Shown here in pieces: positions 46,429-56,900 of a stretch of 64,000 bases of DNA. The notes beneath the pieces were generated by a model. It did no database searches. It saw only the letters and a list, made by a program, of their open reading frames with translations, and had not been told where the DNA came from. The DNA is from an uncultured Eubacteriaceae bacterium. Its GTDB lineage: Bacteria; Bacillota; Clostridia; Lachnospirales; CAG-274. The position numbers and the translations under genes are program-made. Numbering within the stretch: position 1 is the stretch's first letter; every line of letters begins with the position of its first letter. Location of the stretch: the NCBI GenBank assembly GCA_947086655.1, contig CAMTZM010000002.1, positions 62,001-126,000 of the forward strand, in the 5' to 3' direction.

Positions 46429-46457
46429 AGTATACGATATTTTTTAAAATTTGTCAA
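46429..46457 (-). promoter_or_regulatory. Strong promoter of the tRNA operon
   Basis: On the minus strand TTGACA (46457-46452) and TATACT (46434-46429), with an exact 17-bp spacer, about 65 bases upstream of tRNA-Leu. Confidence 0.85.
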
Positions 46458-46516
46458 CACTTTTTTTAAAATTTTTTTATATTTATAAAATACAAATTTT
46501 TAGACATAATCTATCT

Positions 46517-46561
46517 TTATATTAATGCTTAATTTATCATATTATATACTTATAAGTATAT
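46517..46561 (+). promoter_or_regulatory. Candidate sigma-E-like promoter and 18-bp palindrome upstream of the recombinase
   Basis: TTATATT (46517-46523), a 14-bp spacer and CATATTAT (46538-46545) match the sigma-E consensus in 6 of 7 and 6 of 8 positions. The -10 also fits CATANNNTA of sigma-K. Overlapping its end, 46544-46561 is a perfect palindrome ATATACTTA/TAAGTATAT that could bind a repressor. The AT-rich background lowers confidence. Confidence 0.4.
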
Positions 46562-46611
46562 TTAATTATAAAAAACAATAAATCAATTCAAATATTTAAG
46601 GAGGAATTTTT

Positions 46612-48201
46612 TTGAAAATAGCAATTTATGCACGTAAGTCAAAACTGACTGAAAAAGGTGATAGTATTAATAATCAAATATCAATGTGTAAAAATTATGC
46701 TAAACTTCACTTTAATAATTGTAATTTTATTATTTACAAAGATGAAGGATTTTCCGGCGGAAATACTAAACGTCCTATGTTTAAAAAACTAATGAAAGAT
46801 ATAAATATAAAAAAATTTGAAGTTTTAATATGCTATCGTCTCGACCGTATAAGCAGAAATGTAAATGATTTTTCAAATACTTTAAAATTGCTTGATTATA
46901 ATAACATATCTTTTGTATCTATAAATGAACAGTTTGATACGTCAACTCCTATGGGAAAAGCTATGATATCAATAGCTTCGGTATTTGCAGAACTCGAACG
47001 TGACACAACAGCTCAAAGAATAACTGATAATTTTACTGAACTTGCTAAAACAGGACGTTATCTTGTGGGCCGACCGCCTGAGGGATTAAAAACGAAAAAA
47101 CTTTTAGGAAAAAATAATAAATATTATAATATTCTTGAGGTAGTGCCAGAAGAAGCTGAAAAAATAAAATTTATTTATAAAAAATATATTGAACTTCAAA
47201 GCTTAACTCAAGTACAAAAATATTGTATAATGAATAATATAAAAACTAAACGTGGAAATATAATTAAGTCTGACAGAATTAGAGCTATTCTTACACATGA
47301 AATATATGCCACAGCCGATAAATATACATATGAGTATTTTAAAAAACTTGGTACAAAAATTGTTGCATCAAAAGAAAAATTTGATGGAATACATGGTATT
47401 ACAGTATTCAGACGAACAAAAGCCTTTCATGGAAGACATAATGCAAAAAATGACCCTGAAAATATAATAATAGGAGTTGGATTACATGAAGGTATAATTA
47501 AATCTAAAGACTGGATTAAAACTCAGCAAATAATAAAGTCTCATAAAAATAAATTTTCTCGTAATGCCACGGGCTCTCATGGAATTTTAAACGGAATTTT
47601 ACGTTGTGGCTCATGTGGAAATTACATGAGACCTGTATGTATTAAAAATAATACATTTAGGTATGCATGTGTAACTAAAAATGATACATCAAGCAAACTA
47701 TGTCAAATGAAGAGTGTAAAACATACAATTGATAATGATATAATTAAAATAATAACAAAAGTATTTATTAACAAAAGTATTTATAATAAAATTTTAATAG
47801 AAAAACAAAAAGAATTTTGTAATAAAAAAAATTTGCTGGAAGAAGAACAAAATAAAATAAAAAAACAAATATATGAAAATAAAAAAATTATAGATAGTTT
47901 AATATCAAAACTTTCTCAAGTATCAAGTCAAACATTAATATTAGCTATTGAAAAACAAGTAGACATTGTTGATAAAGAGAACTTAAAATTAAAGGAAAGA
48001 TTAACAAATCTAAAATTACAATATAAAAATAATAAATCAATTCAAATAAATCAACAATATATAATAAATGCCTTTAATGAACTTAATTCAAAAAGTTTTT
48101 TTGATATTCAAAATACCCTTATAAAACGAAATATAATTAAATTAATTATAAAACAAATAATATGGAACGGAAAAGAATTTTATATTGAGTTTTTAACATA
48201 A
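46612..48201 (+). CDS. Large serine recombinase of the intervening element
   Basis: A site-specific recombinase of 529 aa, starting TTG behind AAGGAGG. The N-terminal resolvase domain has the catalytic Ser10 in IAIYARKSKL, and CYRLDRISRN with the conserved arginines near residue 70. A recombinase domain (about 160-290) is followed by a zinc-ribbon (CGSCG near 342, then two further Cys to about 375) and a C-terminal coiled coil (about 400-460). Length and layout fit the large serine integrases, including SpoIVCA-like excisases. It appears intact. Its stop lies 24 bases from the right core site, the usual integrase position. No directionality factor was recognised. Confidence 0.95.
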   Translation: MKIAIYARKSKLTEKGDSINNQISMCKNYAKLHFNNCNFIIYKDEGFSGGNTKRPMFKKLMKDINIKKFEVLICYRLDRISRNVNDFSNTLKLLDYNNISFVSINEQFDTSTPMGKAMISIASVFAELERDTTAQRITDNFTELAKTGRYLVGRPPEGLKTKKLLGKNNKYYNILEVVPEEAEKIKFIYKKYIELQSLTQVQKYCIMNNIKTKRGNIIKSDRIRAILTHEIYATADKYTYEYFKKLGTKIVASKEKFDGIHGITVFRRTKAFHGRHNAKNDPENIIIGVGLHEGIIKSKDWIKTQQIIKSHKNKFSRNATGSHGILNGILRCGSCGNYMRPVCIKNNTFRYACVTKNDTSSKLCQMKSVKHTIDNDIIKIITKVFINKSIYNKILIEKQKEFCNKKNLLEEEQNKIKKQIYENKKIIDSLISKLSQVSSQTLILAIEKQVDIVDKENLKLKERLTNLKLQYKNNKSIQINQQYIINAFNELNSKSFFDIQNTLIKRNIIKLIIKQIIWNGKEFYIEFLT

Positions 48202-48211
48202 AAAATTACCG

Positions 48212-48235
48212 CTTTATATGTTTATCAGATGATAA
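48212..48235 (+). other. Right attachment site (attR) of the element
   Basis: The element-side arm CTTTATATGTTTATC (48212-48226) followed by AGAT and the end of the core CAGATGATAA (48226-48235). It mirrors the arm at 41235-41249 in 13 of 15 positions. Confidence 0.8.
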
Positions 48236-48620
48236 CAATGAAGTATATGTGTGGGGAAACAGACTTGTAAATTTTTCGGGAAGAGGGCCAACTGCTGAAT
48301 GTATTGTAAAACCGGACATAATTGCCCCCGGTTCAGATATTATATCATGCCTTACTCCAACATATTATTATGAAAAAAGTCCTGATGAAATAAACATTGT
48401 TTCAGATAATTACATGAAATTAAGCGGAACATCAATGTCAACTCCTATTATTACAGGAGCAATAGCTTTGCTGCTTGAAAAACATGGCACTATTTCTCCA
48501 AACGAAATAAAATATATGTTAAAACATGGCACTACCAACTTGAATTATCCTCAGAACCAACAGGGATGGGGTTTAATAAATATTGAAAAATTAATTTCCG
48601 AGGAGGTATATCATGTCTGA
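48226..48620 (+). pseudogene. AprX-like subtilase, C-terminal part of the split gene
   Basis: The frame from the core repeat reads DDNNEVYVWGNRLVNFSGRG and continues with KPDIIAPGSDI and the catalytic-Ser motif LSGTSMSTPIITGAIALLL, ending HGTTNLNYPQNQQGWGLINI. It has no ribosome-binding site or plausible start of its own; a GTG at 48249 has no site before it. It is the missing second half of the gene at 40461, in the same frame relative to the core. The next gene overlaps its end by eight bases, so the two would be translationally coupled in the restored operon. Confidence 0.92.
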
Positions 48621-49128
48621 AAATAATACTATATATGAAATTGCTCAATTAATGAGCAGCAGAACAAATCTTCAAAATGACTTTGCTGAAGCGGCTCAGT
48701 TAATAAATAACCTTTTCAAAAAGAAATATATTGACAAAATAAATTATACAATACAAAATCAAAGAACAAATATACAAAAAAATCCTTCAAAAGAAATAAA
48801 TTTGCTTAACGCATTTAAGCCGTTTTTAAATTCCGAATATCATAGTAATATAGATTCTCTTATAAACATATTTACAGATATGAATGTAATAAAAAATATA
48901 CAAAATGAGATATATAAAAACAGAAAAGTCTCAGTATCTTCTTTGAATAGCATTAATGACACTGAAAAAAACAAATATAAAAATATATCTATTGATTCTT
49001 CAATACAAAAAGACGGTATTTATGAAATAGACCAAAAATGTATTTCAAATAAACAATCAGAAGTTAACAATGATAATAATGGTATTTATCCTATTCTTCT
49101 TTTTATGCTTTTTTCAAGTTTTATGTAA
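48613..49128 (+). CDS. Unknown protein coupled to the split subtilase
   Basis: A 171-aa protein I do not recognise. The ATG follows GAGGAGG and overlaps the subtilase end. The N-terminal 110 residues are helical and Asn/Lys-rich. The region 110-150 is polar and probably disordered. The last 15 residues (YPILLFMLFSSFM) are hydrophobic and could anchor the protein as a C-terminal tail. Because it is coupled to the protease gene, it may be its partner, inhibitor or substrate, and its expression would change on excision. A terminator follows at 49221. Confidence 0.75.
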   Translation: MSENNTIYEIAQLMSSRTNLQNDFAEAAQLINNLFKKKYIDKINYTIQNQRTNIQKNPSKEINLLNAFKPFLNSEYHSNIDSLINIFTDMNVIKNIQNEIYKNRKVSVSSLNSINDTEKNKYKNISIDSSIQKDGIYEIDQKCISNKQSEVNNDNNGIYPILLFMLFSSFM

Positions 49129-49220
49129 AACAAATTGAGTTTAAAAATAAGACTGTATCAAATTAATTAAGTTATAGACTTTATAAAAAATATGATGTAC
49201 TATTTTACAGCACAGCAAAC

Positions 49221-49260
49221 AAAAAAAGACTCAAACCTTTAATGGAATGAGTCTTTTTTT
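49221..49260. terminator. Bidirectional terminator after the subtilase operon
   Basis: A perfect 13-bp stem AAAAAAAGACTCA/TGAGTCTTTTTTT with a 14-base loop, between convergent genes. Confidence 0.92.
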
Positions 49261-49290
49261 ATAACTTAATGCAGCATACACATTTTTTAT

Positions 49291-52200
49291 TTAATCTTCA
49301 TATTCAACAAATACGGCAAAAATAGTTTTATTTGAACCGCCGCCATAAGTATATATAGTATTTTTCATATCATCAGTTTCATATACCGCCTCTGCAAGAA
49401 CTCCGTTTCCATTTCCATAAACTTCTTTTGCTTCGTGTCCATCCTGATAAATTACTTGGTACCTTTCTTTTGCGGCATCAAAAACTACTGTAACTTTACA
49501 TTTTTTATAATCTTCAGAAGGTTTAAAATAAACACATCTTTTTGTTTTAGAACCTCCTCCAGCTTGAAGTCCTCTTTTCAAATCATAAGTTTTACCATTA
49601 TATGTATACTTGTAATCATTTGAAACGGCATTGAAACCACCATAGCCGTATAATTTATCAACTTCCTTTAATTCTGTATCATCTGTACTTTGAACATAGC
49701 TGTTAAATTTTTCGTCAGTAAAGTTATAACAAACAAATTTAGGGTCTTTTAATTTAGTATAAATATATTCATATTTTTTTGACAAAGGAGGTATATCATT
49801 ACTACCATTACAAACAAATAAACTAATTTTTTCTTTGTCATTAAATATATCATTAACAATATATTCTCCTGTATCAGATACAAATGTTTCACAGGTTCGC
49901 AAAAGATTTCCAGAATTGTCATATACTTTAGTTATTAAAACCGCTTTTGGGTTTCTTTCATCTCCGTTATATGTTATATCACATTTTAATTTGTTATAAA
50001 CCATATTTTCTATATTCTTTATTTCATATTCGTCAAGACCTTGTATAGGTTTCTTTTTAAACTCTCTAAGTTCTGTTATAATATTTTCAGTTATTTCAGG
50101 TATTTTATCAGGGTCAATCTCAATTTCTAAATTTTTCTTTGCTGTATTATAAATAGAAGTCATTTCAGTCCAATTTTTTTCAGAATATTCCTCATTTTTA
50201 AACGATTTATAAAATGTATCAAGTTTATTTATATATTCTTGCCTTTCTAAATCTGACATTGCATTTTTCAAAACACATTTTACAGGAAATACATCTTCTT
50301 TCATATTTCCATTTATTGTTACAGAAACAGTAATTAAAGCTACTCCTTCCTCTGTTCCAGCTGTAACTTCTCCTTTTTCAGATACTACTGCCACATTTGT
50401 ATTATTACTTTTATATGTAATTTTCGCATTATATAAATCATATACAGTATCATCTGTCATTACTGCTGACGTATTAGCATTTACACTCTTAATTGTACCT
50501 GCAAGCGTTCCGTCTGCTTTTATAGCTCCTACAACTGAAATGCCGGAAGGAATTGTCTGAACTGTCTTTAAATCACAAGCTAATTTACCTGTTACATTAA
50601 ACTTAGCTTTAAGCATTTTTTTATCATCAGAATTTCTTCCAACCATTAAATTATACTGTCCTTGTGGAATATAAAGCTTTTGTTTTGTTTCATCATAAAA
50701 ACTTAAATCTGAAATTTTTACAGTCATTGAAACAGTCTTTTCGCTGCCTTTTTCAAGTTCTATTCTCTCAAAACCTTTAAGCTGTTTTAAAGGCTGTTTC
50801 TTTCCATCGCCTTCGGGAGATTGTATATATAACTGAACAACCTCACTGCCATATAAATCTCCTGTATTTTTTACTTTTACACTTGCTGTTATTTCGTCTT
50901 CAGCATTTACGTTTGTTTTTGAAAGTGTTAAATCAGAATATTCAAACGATGTATAACTTAAACCGTATCCAAAAGGATATTGAGCATTTCCATTATAATA
51001 TTGGTAAGTTCTTCCCGGAAAATTTTCTTTTTGACGTATACCGTAATCATTTCTGTTCCATGTTATTTTTTCATCATCTAAAACTCCTTTAGAATTTACT
51101 GTCATTATTTCTAAATCATTTGGATTGTACCATGTAGTTGATAACTTTCCTGAAGGATTTACAGCCCCTGTTAATATTTTCCCCAGAGCTTTTCCTTGAG
51201 TTTGTCCATTGTATGAAGTCCATAATATAGCTTTTGAGTTATTTTCAAATGGGGATACGTCAATTTGTCCTACTGTCTGCATAACAACTATTGTCTTTTC
51301 TGGATAAGCTTTAGCTATTTCTGCCACATGAGATTGTGTGTCAGGCAATTTTATACTATTTCTGTCATGAGATTCTTTTGAATCGGATAAATCAGTACCG
51401 GCATATGCTATTATTAATTCAGCGTTATCAAGTTCTTCTTTATTATTTTCTATACTAAAATCAGGAAAAATAGGAGATACTGATAAATATAAATCGGCTG
51501 TTTGATTATAACCTCCATCTTCACCTATATAATCTCCATAGCATTTAACATAATCTTCTAAATTATTTGTCTTATTTGTTTTTATTTGAGAAACCAAAGG
51601 ACCTCCTTTTCCATAATTAATTTTTAATAAAGATTCCGGCTGATTTCCGGCTGCAATTTCAGCCTCTACTTTTACAACATTTGAAAAATCAATTCCTTTA
51701 ATAACCGCCTGTGCTTTTATAGTGACATTTTCAAAACCATTTGCTGATTTGTCCATTCCTTTAATATCTTCTGCTTTTGACAAATCAATATTTCTTATTT
51801 TTCCATCTTTAAGAATAAGGTTTAAGCTTTTTATATTAAATAAAGTCACACTGTTAGGCAAACTTCCTACTAAACTAAGTTCTGCATTAGGATTTATTTT
51901 TGCCAATTCACTTTTTATTCCTTCATAAGGGCTTATTGTATTATCAGGAGTTCCCGAATAATCCCCTAAAACAACCTCGTCGGAAAATCTGCCTACTATT
52001 GCTACTTTTTTAATATTATTTGAAATAGGAAGTATATTATCTTCATTTTTCAAAAGAACCCATGATTTTTCTGCTGCCTCTTCGGCAACTGCTATATGTT
52101 CTTCTTTCTCAAGTACATCATCTTTAATATCTTGATAAATAGCTCCCTCATCAAATTCACCTGTTCTCATTCTCTGTAAAAACAGTCTATATACAGCTAA

Positions 52201-53739
52201 ATCAATATCATCTTCAGTCATATAATTATTTTTTATAGCATCAAAACTGTTTGATTGAGAAACAGAGCCGCAATCAAGGTCGTTACCGGCTTTTATGGCA
52301 AGGGCTATTGTAGCTGATTGAGGTATTGTTGATAAATCTTTTACATCAGGGAAAAATGTACGTTTATATGTAATTCTTCCATTTAAGTTATTAACTGCAC
52401 CGCAGTCTCCTGTTACATATCCGTCAAAACCCCAGTTTCTTCTTAACAAATCTGTAATTAAATGCTTGTTTGCCGGAGACGCAATATAATCGTAAACAGT
52501 TTCTCCATTTCTTGTAAGAGTAATAGCATTGTAAGAAGTCATTACAGACGCTGCCTTTGACTGTTCAACAGCAGTTTTAAAAGCTTTTGTATAATAATCA
52601 TAAAGTGTTTGCTCGTCCATTACGGAAGAACCGCCTTGTCTTTCACCTTCACAGTTGTTTGCTGCAAAATGTTTTAAAGTAGCTATTGTTTTTAAGTATT
52701 TTTTATCACTGCCCTGCATTCCCTTAACAAATTCAACAGCATATTGTCCGGTTAAATAGGGGTCTTCACCATATGTTTCCTCATTTCTTCCCCAACGGGG
52801 GTCTCTTGCCATATTAATGGTCGGACTCCAATAAGATAAATCATAGCGTGGGTTTTTAGCTCTTGCCTCTGTTGAAGTTATATCAGCAGCACGATAAATT
52901 AAATTTCTATCCCATGTATTTGACATAGACAAACTTGAAGGAAAACTTGTTGCTTTTCCCTGTCTTGCAACTCCGTGGATGCCCTCTCTCCAATAATTAT
53001 ACTTTGATACGTCAAGTCTTTCTATATCAGAAGCTCCATGTCCGAGTTGTGAAATTTTTTCTTCAAGCGTCATTCTTGAAACTAAATCGGCTGCACGTTC
53101 CTCAAAAGATAATGATGTATCTTTATAATACAATATATCTTGTTTTAAAGGTTTTATATATATAGCTGAAAAATAATCAATGTTTTTTTCGGTTTCTCCT
53201 AAGTAATTCAATTTTAAATCGTATGTTCCAGCTTTTAAATCATTAAATACAGCAGTATATATTCCCATATCAATATTAATGTCTTTAAGTTTTCCTATAT
53301 CTATTATAGTATTATTATTTTCAGCCGTTTGGTCACCTAATTTTACAGAAAATCCTCTTTTATTATAATTTTCAGCAAGAAGACAAACTTCATATGAACC
53401 ATCTTTAGGAATATTTAATTTTAATGAAACTTCAGTTTTTCCATCTTTTATATCATTTGAATATGAAAGAAAACCTATTTCATATTCACCGTCTGAATTT
53501 TTAACCGCTTTTCCAAACATATTATTTACACCTAAATTTTTATATGCGTCAATATTAAGCTTTATAGTAATAGGAGTATTTGTAATACTTTCAGTTTCCA
53601 TAAACTCAGAAACATTATAACATGTATTTGTTGTATAAATATTTTCTGCATAAATAAATTTGCCGCCTATATCAGACTCAGATGAAAAAAACATAACAGC
53701 GCCTAAAAATGCAGCCCCAAGTTTTTTAAAATTCACCAT
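49291..53739 (-). CDS. Secreted multidomain glycoside hydrolase family 3 enzyme
   Basis: A beta-glucosidase/beta-xylosidase-type exo-enzyme of 1482 aa. The ATG at 53739 follows GAGGAGTGAT. Order: signal peptide (1-31); a CBM6-like domain (about 35-200); the GH3 barrel (about 215-520) with EGIHGVARQG, KHFAANN and the nucleophile Asp in GYVTGDCGAV; the GH3 C-terminal sandwich with an inserted carbohydrate-binding-like domain (about 620-760); an Fn3-like domain (about 940-1030); a BIG2-like domain (about 1050-1150); and a helical and beta C-terminal region. It follows the GH116-like gene, same strand. It acts on oligosaccharides outside the cell. Confidence 0.92.
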   Translation of the reverse strand: MVNFKKLGAAFLGAVMFFSSESDIGGKFIYAENIYTTNTCYNVSEFMETESITNTPITIKLNIDAYKNLGVNNMFGKAVKNSDGEYEIGFLSYSNDIKDGKTEVSLKLNIPKDGSYEVCLLAENYNKRGFSVKLGDQTAENNNTIIDIGKLKDINIDMGIYTAVFNDLKAGTYDLKLNYLGETEKNIDYFSAIYIKPLKQDILYYKDTSLSFEERAADLVSRMTLEEKISQLGHGASDIERLDVSKYNYWREGIHGVARQGKATSFPSSLSMSNTWDRNLIYRAADITSTEARAKNPRYDLSYWSPTINMARDPRWGRNEETYGEDPYLTGQYAVEFVKGMQGSDKKYLKTIATLKHFAANNCEGERQGGSSVMDEQTLYDYYTKAFKTAVEQSKAASVMTSYNAITLTRNGETVYDYIASPANKHLITDLLRRNWGFDGYVTGDCGAVNNLNGRITYKRTFFPDVKDLSTIPQSATIALAIKAGNDLDCGSVSQSNSFDAIKNNYMTEDDIDLAVYRLFLQRMRTGEFDEGAIYQDIKDDVLEKEEHIAVAEEAAEKSWVLLKNEDNILPISNNIKKVAIVGRFSDEVVLGDYSGTPDNTISPYEGIKSELAKINPNAELSLVGSLPNSVTLFNIKSLNLILKDGKIRNIDLSKAEDIKGMDKSANGFENVTIKAQAVIKGIDFSNVVKVEAEIAAGNQPESLLKINYGKGGPLVSQIKTNKTNNLEDYVKCYGDYIGEDGGYNQTADLYLSVSPIFPDFSIENNKEELDNAELIIAYAGTDLSDSKESHDRNSIKLPDTQSHVAEIAKAYPEKTIVVMQTVGQIDVSPFENNSKAILWTSYNGQTQGKALGKILTGAVNPSGKLSTTWYNPNDLEIMTVNSKGVLDDEKITWNRNDYGIRQKENFPGRTYQYYNGNAQYPFGYGLSYTSFEYSDLTLSKTNVNAEDEITASVKVKNTGDLYGSEVVQLYIQSPEGDGKKQPLKQLKGFERIELEKGSEKTVSMTVKISDLSFYDETKQKLYIPQGQYNLMVGRNSDDKKMLKAKFNVTGKLACDLKTVQTIPSGISVVGAIKADGTLAGTIKSVNANTSAVMTDDTVYDLYNAKITYKSNNTNVAVVSEKGEVTAGTEEGVALITVSVTINGNMKEDVFPVKCVLKNAMSDLERQEYINKLDTFYKSFKNEEYSEKNWTEMTSIYNTAKKNLEIEIDPDKIPEITENIITELREFKKKPIQGLDEYEIKNIENMVYNKLKCDITYNGDERNPKAVLITKVYDNSGNLLRTCETFVSDTGEYIVNDIFNDKEKISLFVCNGSNDIPPLSKKYEYIYTKLKDPKFVCYNFTDEKFNSYVQSTDDTELKEVDKLYGYGGFNAVSNDYKYTYNGKTYDLKRGLQAGGGSKTKRCVYFKPSEDYKKCKVTVVFDAAKERYQVIYQDGHEAKEVYGNGNGVLAEAVYETDDMKNTIYTYGGGSNKTIFAVFVEYED

Positions 53740-53804
53740 AAATATCACTCCTCAAATTTTTCAAGTAATAATTTTGTTAAATAAATTTATTAACAATGTG
53801 TAAA

Positions 53805-53859
53805 AGGACACCTCTTGAAATTATGTTTTTTAAAAAAGCATAGTTTTTGGAAGTGTCCT
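53805..53859 (-). terminator. Hairpin between the GH116-like and GH3 genes
   Basis: Arms AGGACAC (53805-53811) and GTGTCCT (53853-53859), with an inner TATG...CATA and T6/A6 stem, followed on the minus strand by TTTT. It probably reduces read-through into the GH3 gene. Confidence 0.65.
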
Positions 53860-53928
53860 ATAAAAAAAGTTTAAATTTTTTTATTTCTAAATTATTGACA
53901 TAGAATCAACTTTTGTCATTTATATATT

Positions 53929-56900
53929 TTATTTTGTGTATGTATTACATAATGGTATCATATTTTCAATAGATTCCCAAATACATACTTTAACTGAATC
54001 GCCTACAATTTTACCAACAGTTACCTCACTGCCAGCTCCTACTTGAGCTGTTTTAATATCTGTTAATATTCCTTTACTGCTATATCCGGCTACAATAACA
54101 ACAGCGTTATCAGGCAAATCTTTACCCCTTATAAAAGTAACTGTTCCTGTATCTTGATTAAAACTTTTTATTTCGGTCTTAGGTTCAACTACAATAGGCT
54201 GATTGCTTTTAATTGTAACCGAGTAAAGGTCTGGAAGCCAATCAGAATCATTATAAAAAGTAATATCTCCAGTATAATCCTCTTTAAGTGTAATGTTAAT
54301 TTCTTTCATGCTATGATTTTTACTTCCTATTGTTGCAAATTTGTATGCCTCTTTTGAAGAATCTATAATAACATTATCTGCTTTGGTATCTGGCAAATCA
54401 ATTATAACAGCTTTGTCAGAGCCGCCTCCAAAATAATAAACAGTATAGTCTCCGGCCGGAAGTGTTATATTTTCAATAGCCGGTTTATTATCATAATCTC
54501 CGCTTTTTCCAATATAGTTTAAATAATAAGAGCTGTATCTTAAGTCTAATTGTGTATCATTAGACGGGTCGGCAAATATAGCTTTAAGTTCGTCACTTAT
54601 ACCATCAACAAATACTGCTCTTTCACTGTTTTCATTAATTCTTGATGATTTTGTTCCTGTATTGTATTTTGATGGATTTAGGAAATTTGTATTAATTGGG
54701 TGTTTATCTCCTGTTCCGGCAAATATTCCTATTATTGATTCAGGATATGTTATTGGTTCTTCGTAAAATACATTAAGTTCAGCAATTCTCCAATATTTGC
54801 TTGTCTCAGCATCACTTATCTCAATTTTAATATATCGAGCTTCTTTGTCATCAAATTTAATGTTAAGTTTTGCATCATTTGTTGTATTTCCTGAAACAAT
54901 AGGCTTACCAAAATCACTTCCGTTTTGTGATATATAAACATTAAAGCCTTTTGGATGATCCCCTTTATTTTTATCTACATTCTCAAGAGTAATTTTATTG
55001 AATTTTTCTGTTTTACCAAAATCAATAACTATATTTTTACCAATTTCCTGATAACTTCCATGCCAATTTGTATTTATATCTCCGTCAATTATTGCTGAAA
55101 TACTGCTGCTATTTTTTGAGGCAGTAACTTTCCATAAACTTCTGTCAAGTCTGCCGTCTGCCTGCAAAAACTTAATGCTATTTAAATTAACAAATCTTGG
55201 GTCTGATGCTAATGGACCATTTGCGTCAAATGTAATAGCTATACTATGATTGCCTTTTATAGTTTTATCAAGTATACATGTAACTTCTTTCCATGTTTGT
55301 TCTCCGCCTGTATCCGGAACATTTATTGTTCCTATTACACCGCTGCCTAAAGTATCTAATTCAACTTTTAAAGTAAAGCCGGCTTTATCACTTGCAACTT
55401 TTGCCACAATTGTGTTTGAGCCTATTTCTCCAAATTCAACATTTTCAAATATAATATGATTGTCATAATTGTCTTGATTTCTTACATACCATTCTTGTCC
55501 TGTTGGAGTTTCAACATCAACCTTAGTTTTAGTTTCTGCTGTTGTTGCTGCTATACTGCTGTAAGCATCTTTTAAAGCTCCTGACGGAGTATCATCAGGT
55601 CCGCCAGATGGTGCTTCTGGCAATTCTAAAAGAGTATATCCGGCTTCTCCTTCTGTTTCTATGGTAATACCGTTGCTATCAAGAGTTCCGTTGTATTCAA
55701 CAACAAGTTCTTTGTCGTATCCTGTTCCGATTCTCTCAAAATTAACAGATGTTCCGTTAATTTTAACCGTAGGAGCAGTCTCACCAAAATTATCAGAAAG
55801 ATGAATCTTTTTTACATCAATAGCATTTTCTGATTTTACAGTCATACTTTGATTTTGTTTAAGGTCTCCGCTTTCTGTACAGCTAACAGTACCATAACCT
55901 TCAGGCATAATAAATAATCCGTCTGTCATAACGTCATTCATTTCAGGCAAAAGCCGTGGCTGTACCCAAATATCCTTGCTTCTTTGGTCACGGTAATACC
56001 CTACAACATCGTTATAATTGCGCCATAATGACGGCATACTAATATATTGTTTGTCACCGGAAATATTTGTCGCATTGTAATTAGGTGTTGTAACCGCCGG
56101 CAAAATACCTAACTGATGATTGAAAACTTGATTTCTGTCATCGTATTGACGTTTATATGAATCACGATGATAAGCTTCAAAAATATTTTCACGTCTTGTA
56201 TGAAGCAAAAGTCCGCCGTAATGAACAAGTGAGTAAGGAGTCCACTCGTTATATGTACCCTTTAATGTTCCCATTCCCCAGTAATATGGATGATAAAAAC
56301 TATCAAGTTGTTCAAGAGCATAATCCGTTTGTTCATCTGTCCAAATTTGACCTAATTTTAAGTGCATTGACAACCATTGTCCGGTTAAAAATGACTCACT
56401 TACACGTTTATCTTCTGGAAAATTATTATTAAGATATCGAGCTGCAAATGATTCTTTAACTGTATTATAGGCAGTTGTATATTTATCTGCCTCATCAGTT
56501 TCTCCTCTCTCCGTTGCTATACGAGCCATAATATCATAAGCAACGGCTGAAACGCTGGCGTTAAAAGGATTAGGATTTCCTCCGGCATCATATGAGTTTT
56601 CAGAATCATCAAATGTATACGGGTACTCTTTATTTCCATAAAGTTCTACTTGTTTTAATATACGGTCTCCAGCCTTTTTCATATAAGGCCAGAAATAATC
56701 TAAAACAGTTGTGGTATCACTAATTGTATCTGTATCTTTACCTTTAATGAAATCCTTTGCAAGTGGATTTCCGGCAATTTGCATAGTTTCATAAACAGAA
56801 ATAATTAATCCACAGTTAAGGTCTACCCATTTGTCAACATTTCTGTAATCAGAATGTTCAGTATAATCCCAAGCAACTAACTCTGAGCGAAGCGATTTGT

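Larger units (their letters stand above)
41230..48235 (+). mobile_element. 6,996-bp intervening element inserted in the subtilase gene, with large serine recombinase
   Basis: Bounded by the direct repeat CAGATGATAA at 41230-41239 and 48226-48235. One crossover between the copies releases a 6,996-bp circle and joins VGAADD to NNEVYVWGN in frame. The recombinase gene ends 24 bases before the right copy. Cargo: a TIGR04076-like protein, a DAHP synthase, a YihY protein, a GAF/PAS protein and four tRNA genes. No phage structural, replication or conjugation genes are present. A copy of chromosomal repeat A lies inside (42928-42967), so at least part of the cargo looks host-derived or long resident. 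Confidence 0.88.

Noticed and set aside
40461-48620. Two independent decayed protease genes instead of one split gene
   Set aside because: The parts carry complementary, non-overlapping portions of one S8 domain, share codon phase at the repeat, and join without loss or duplication of conserved residues.
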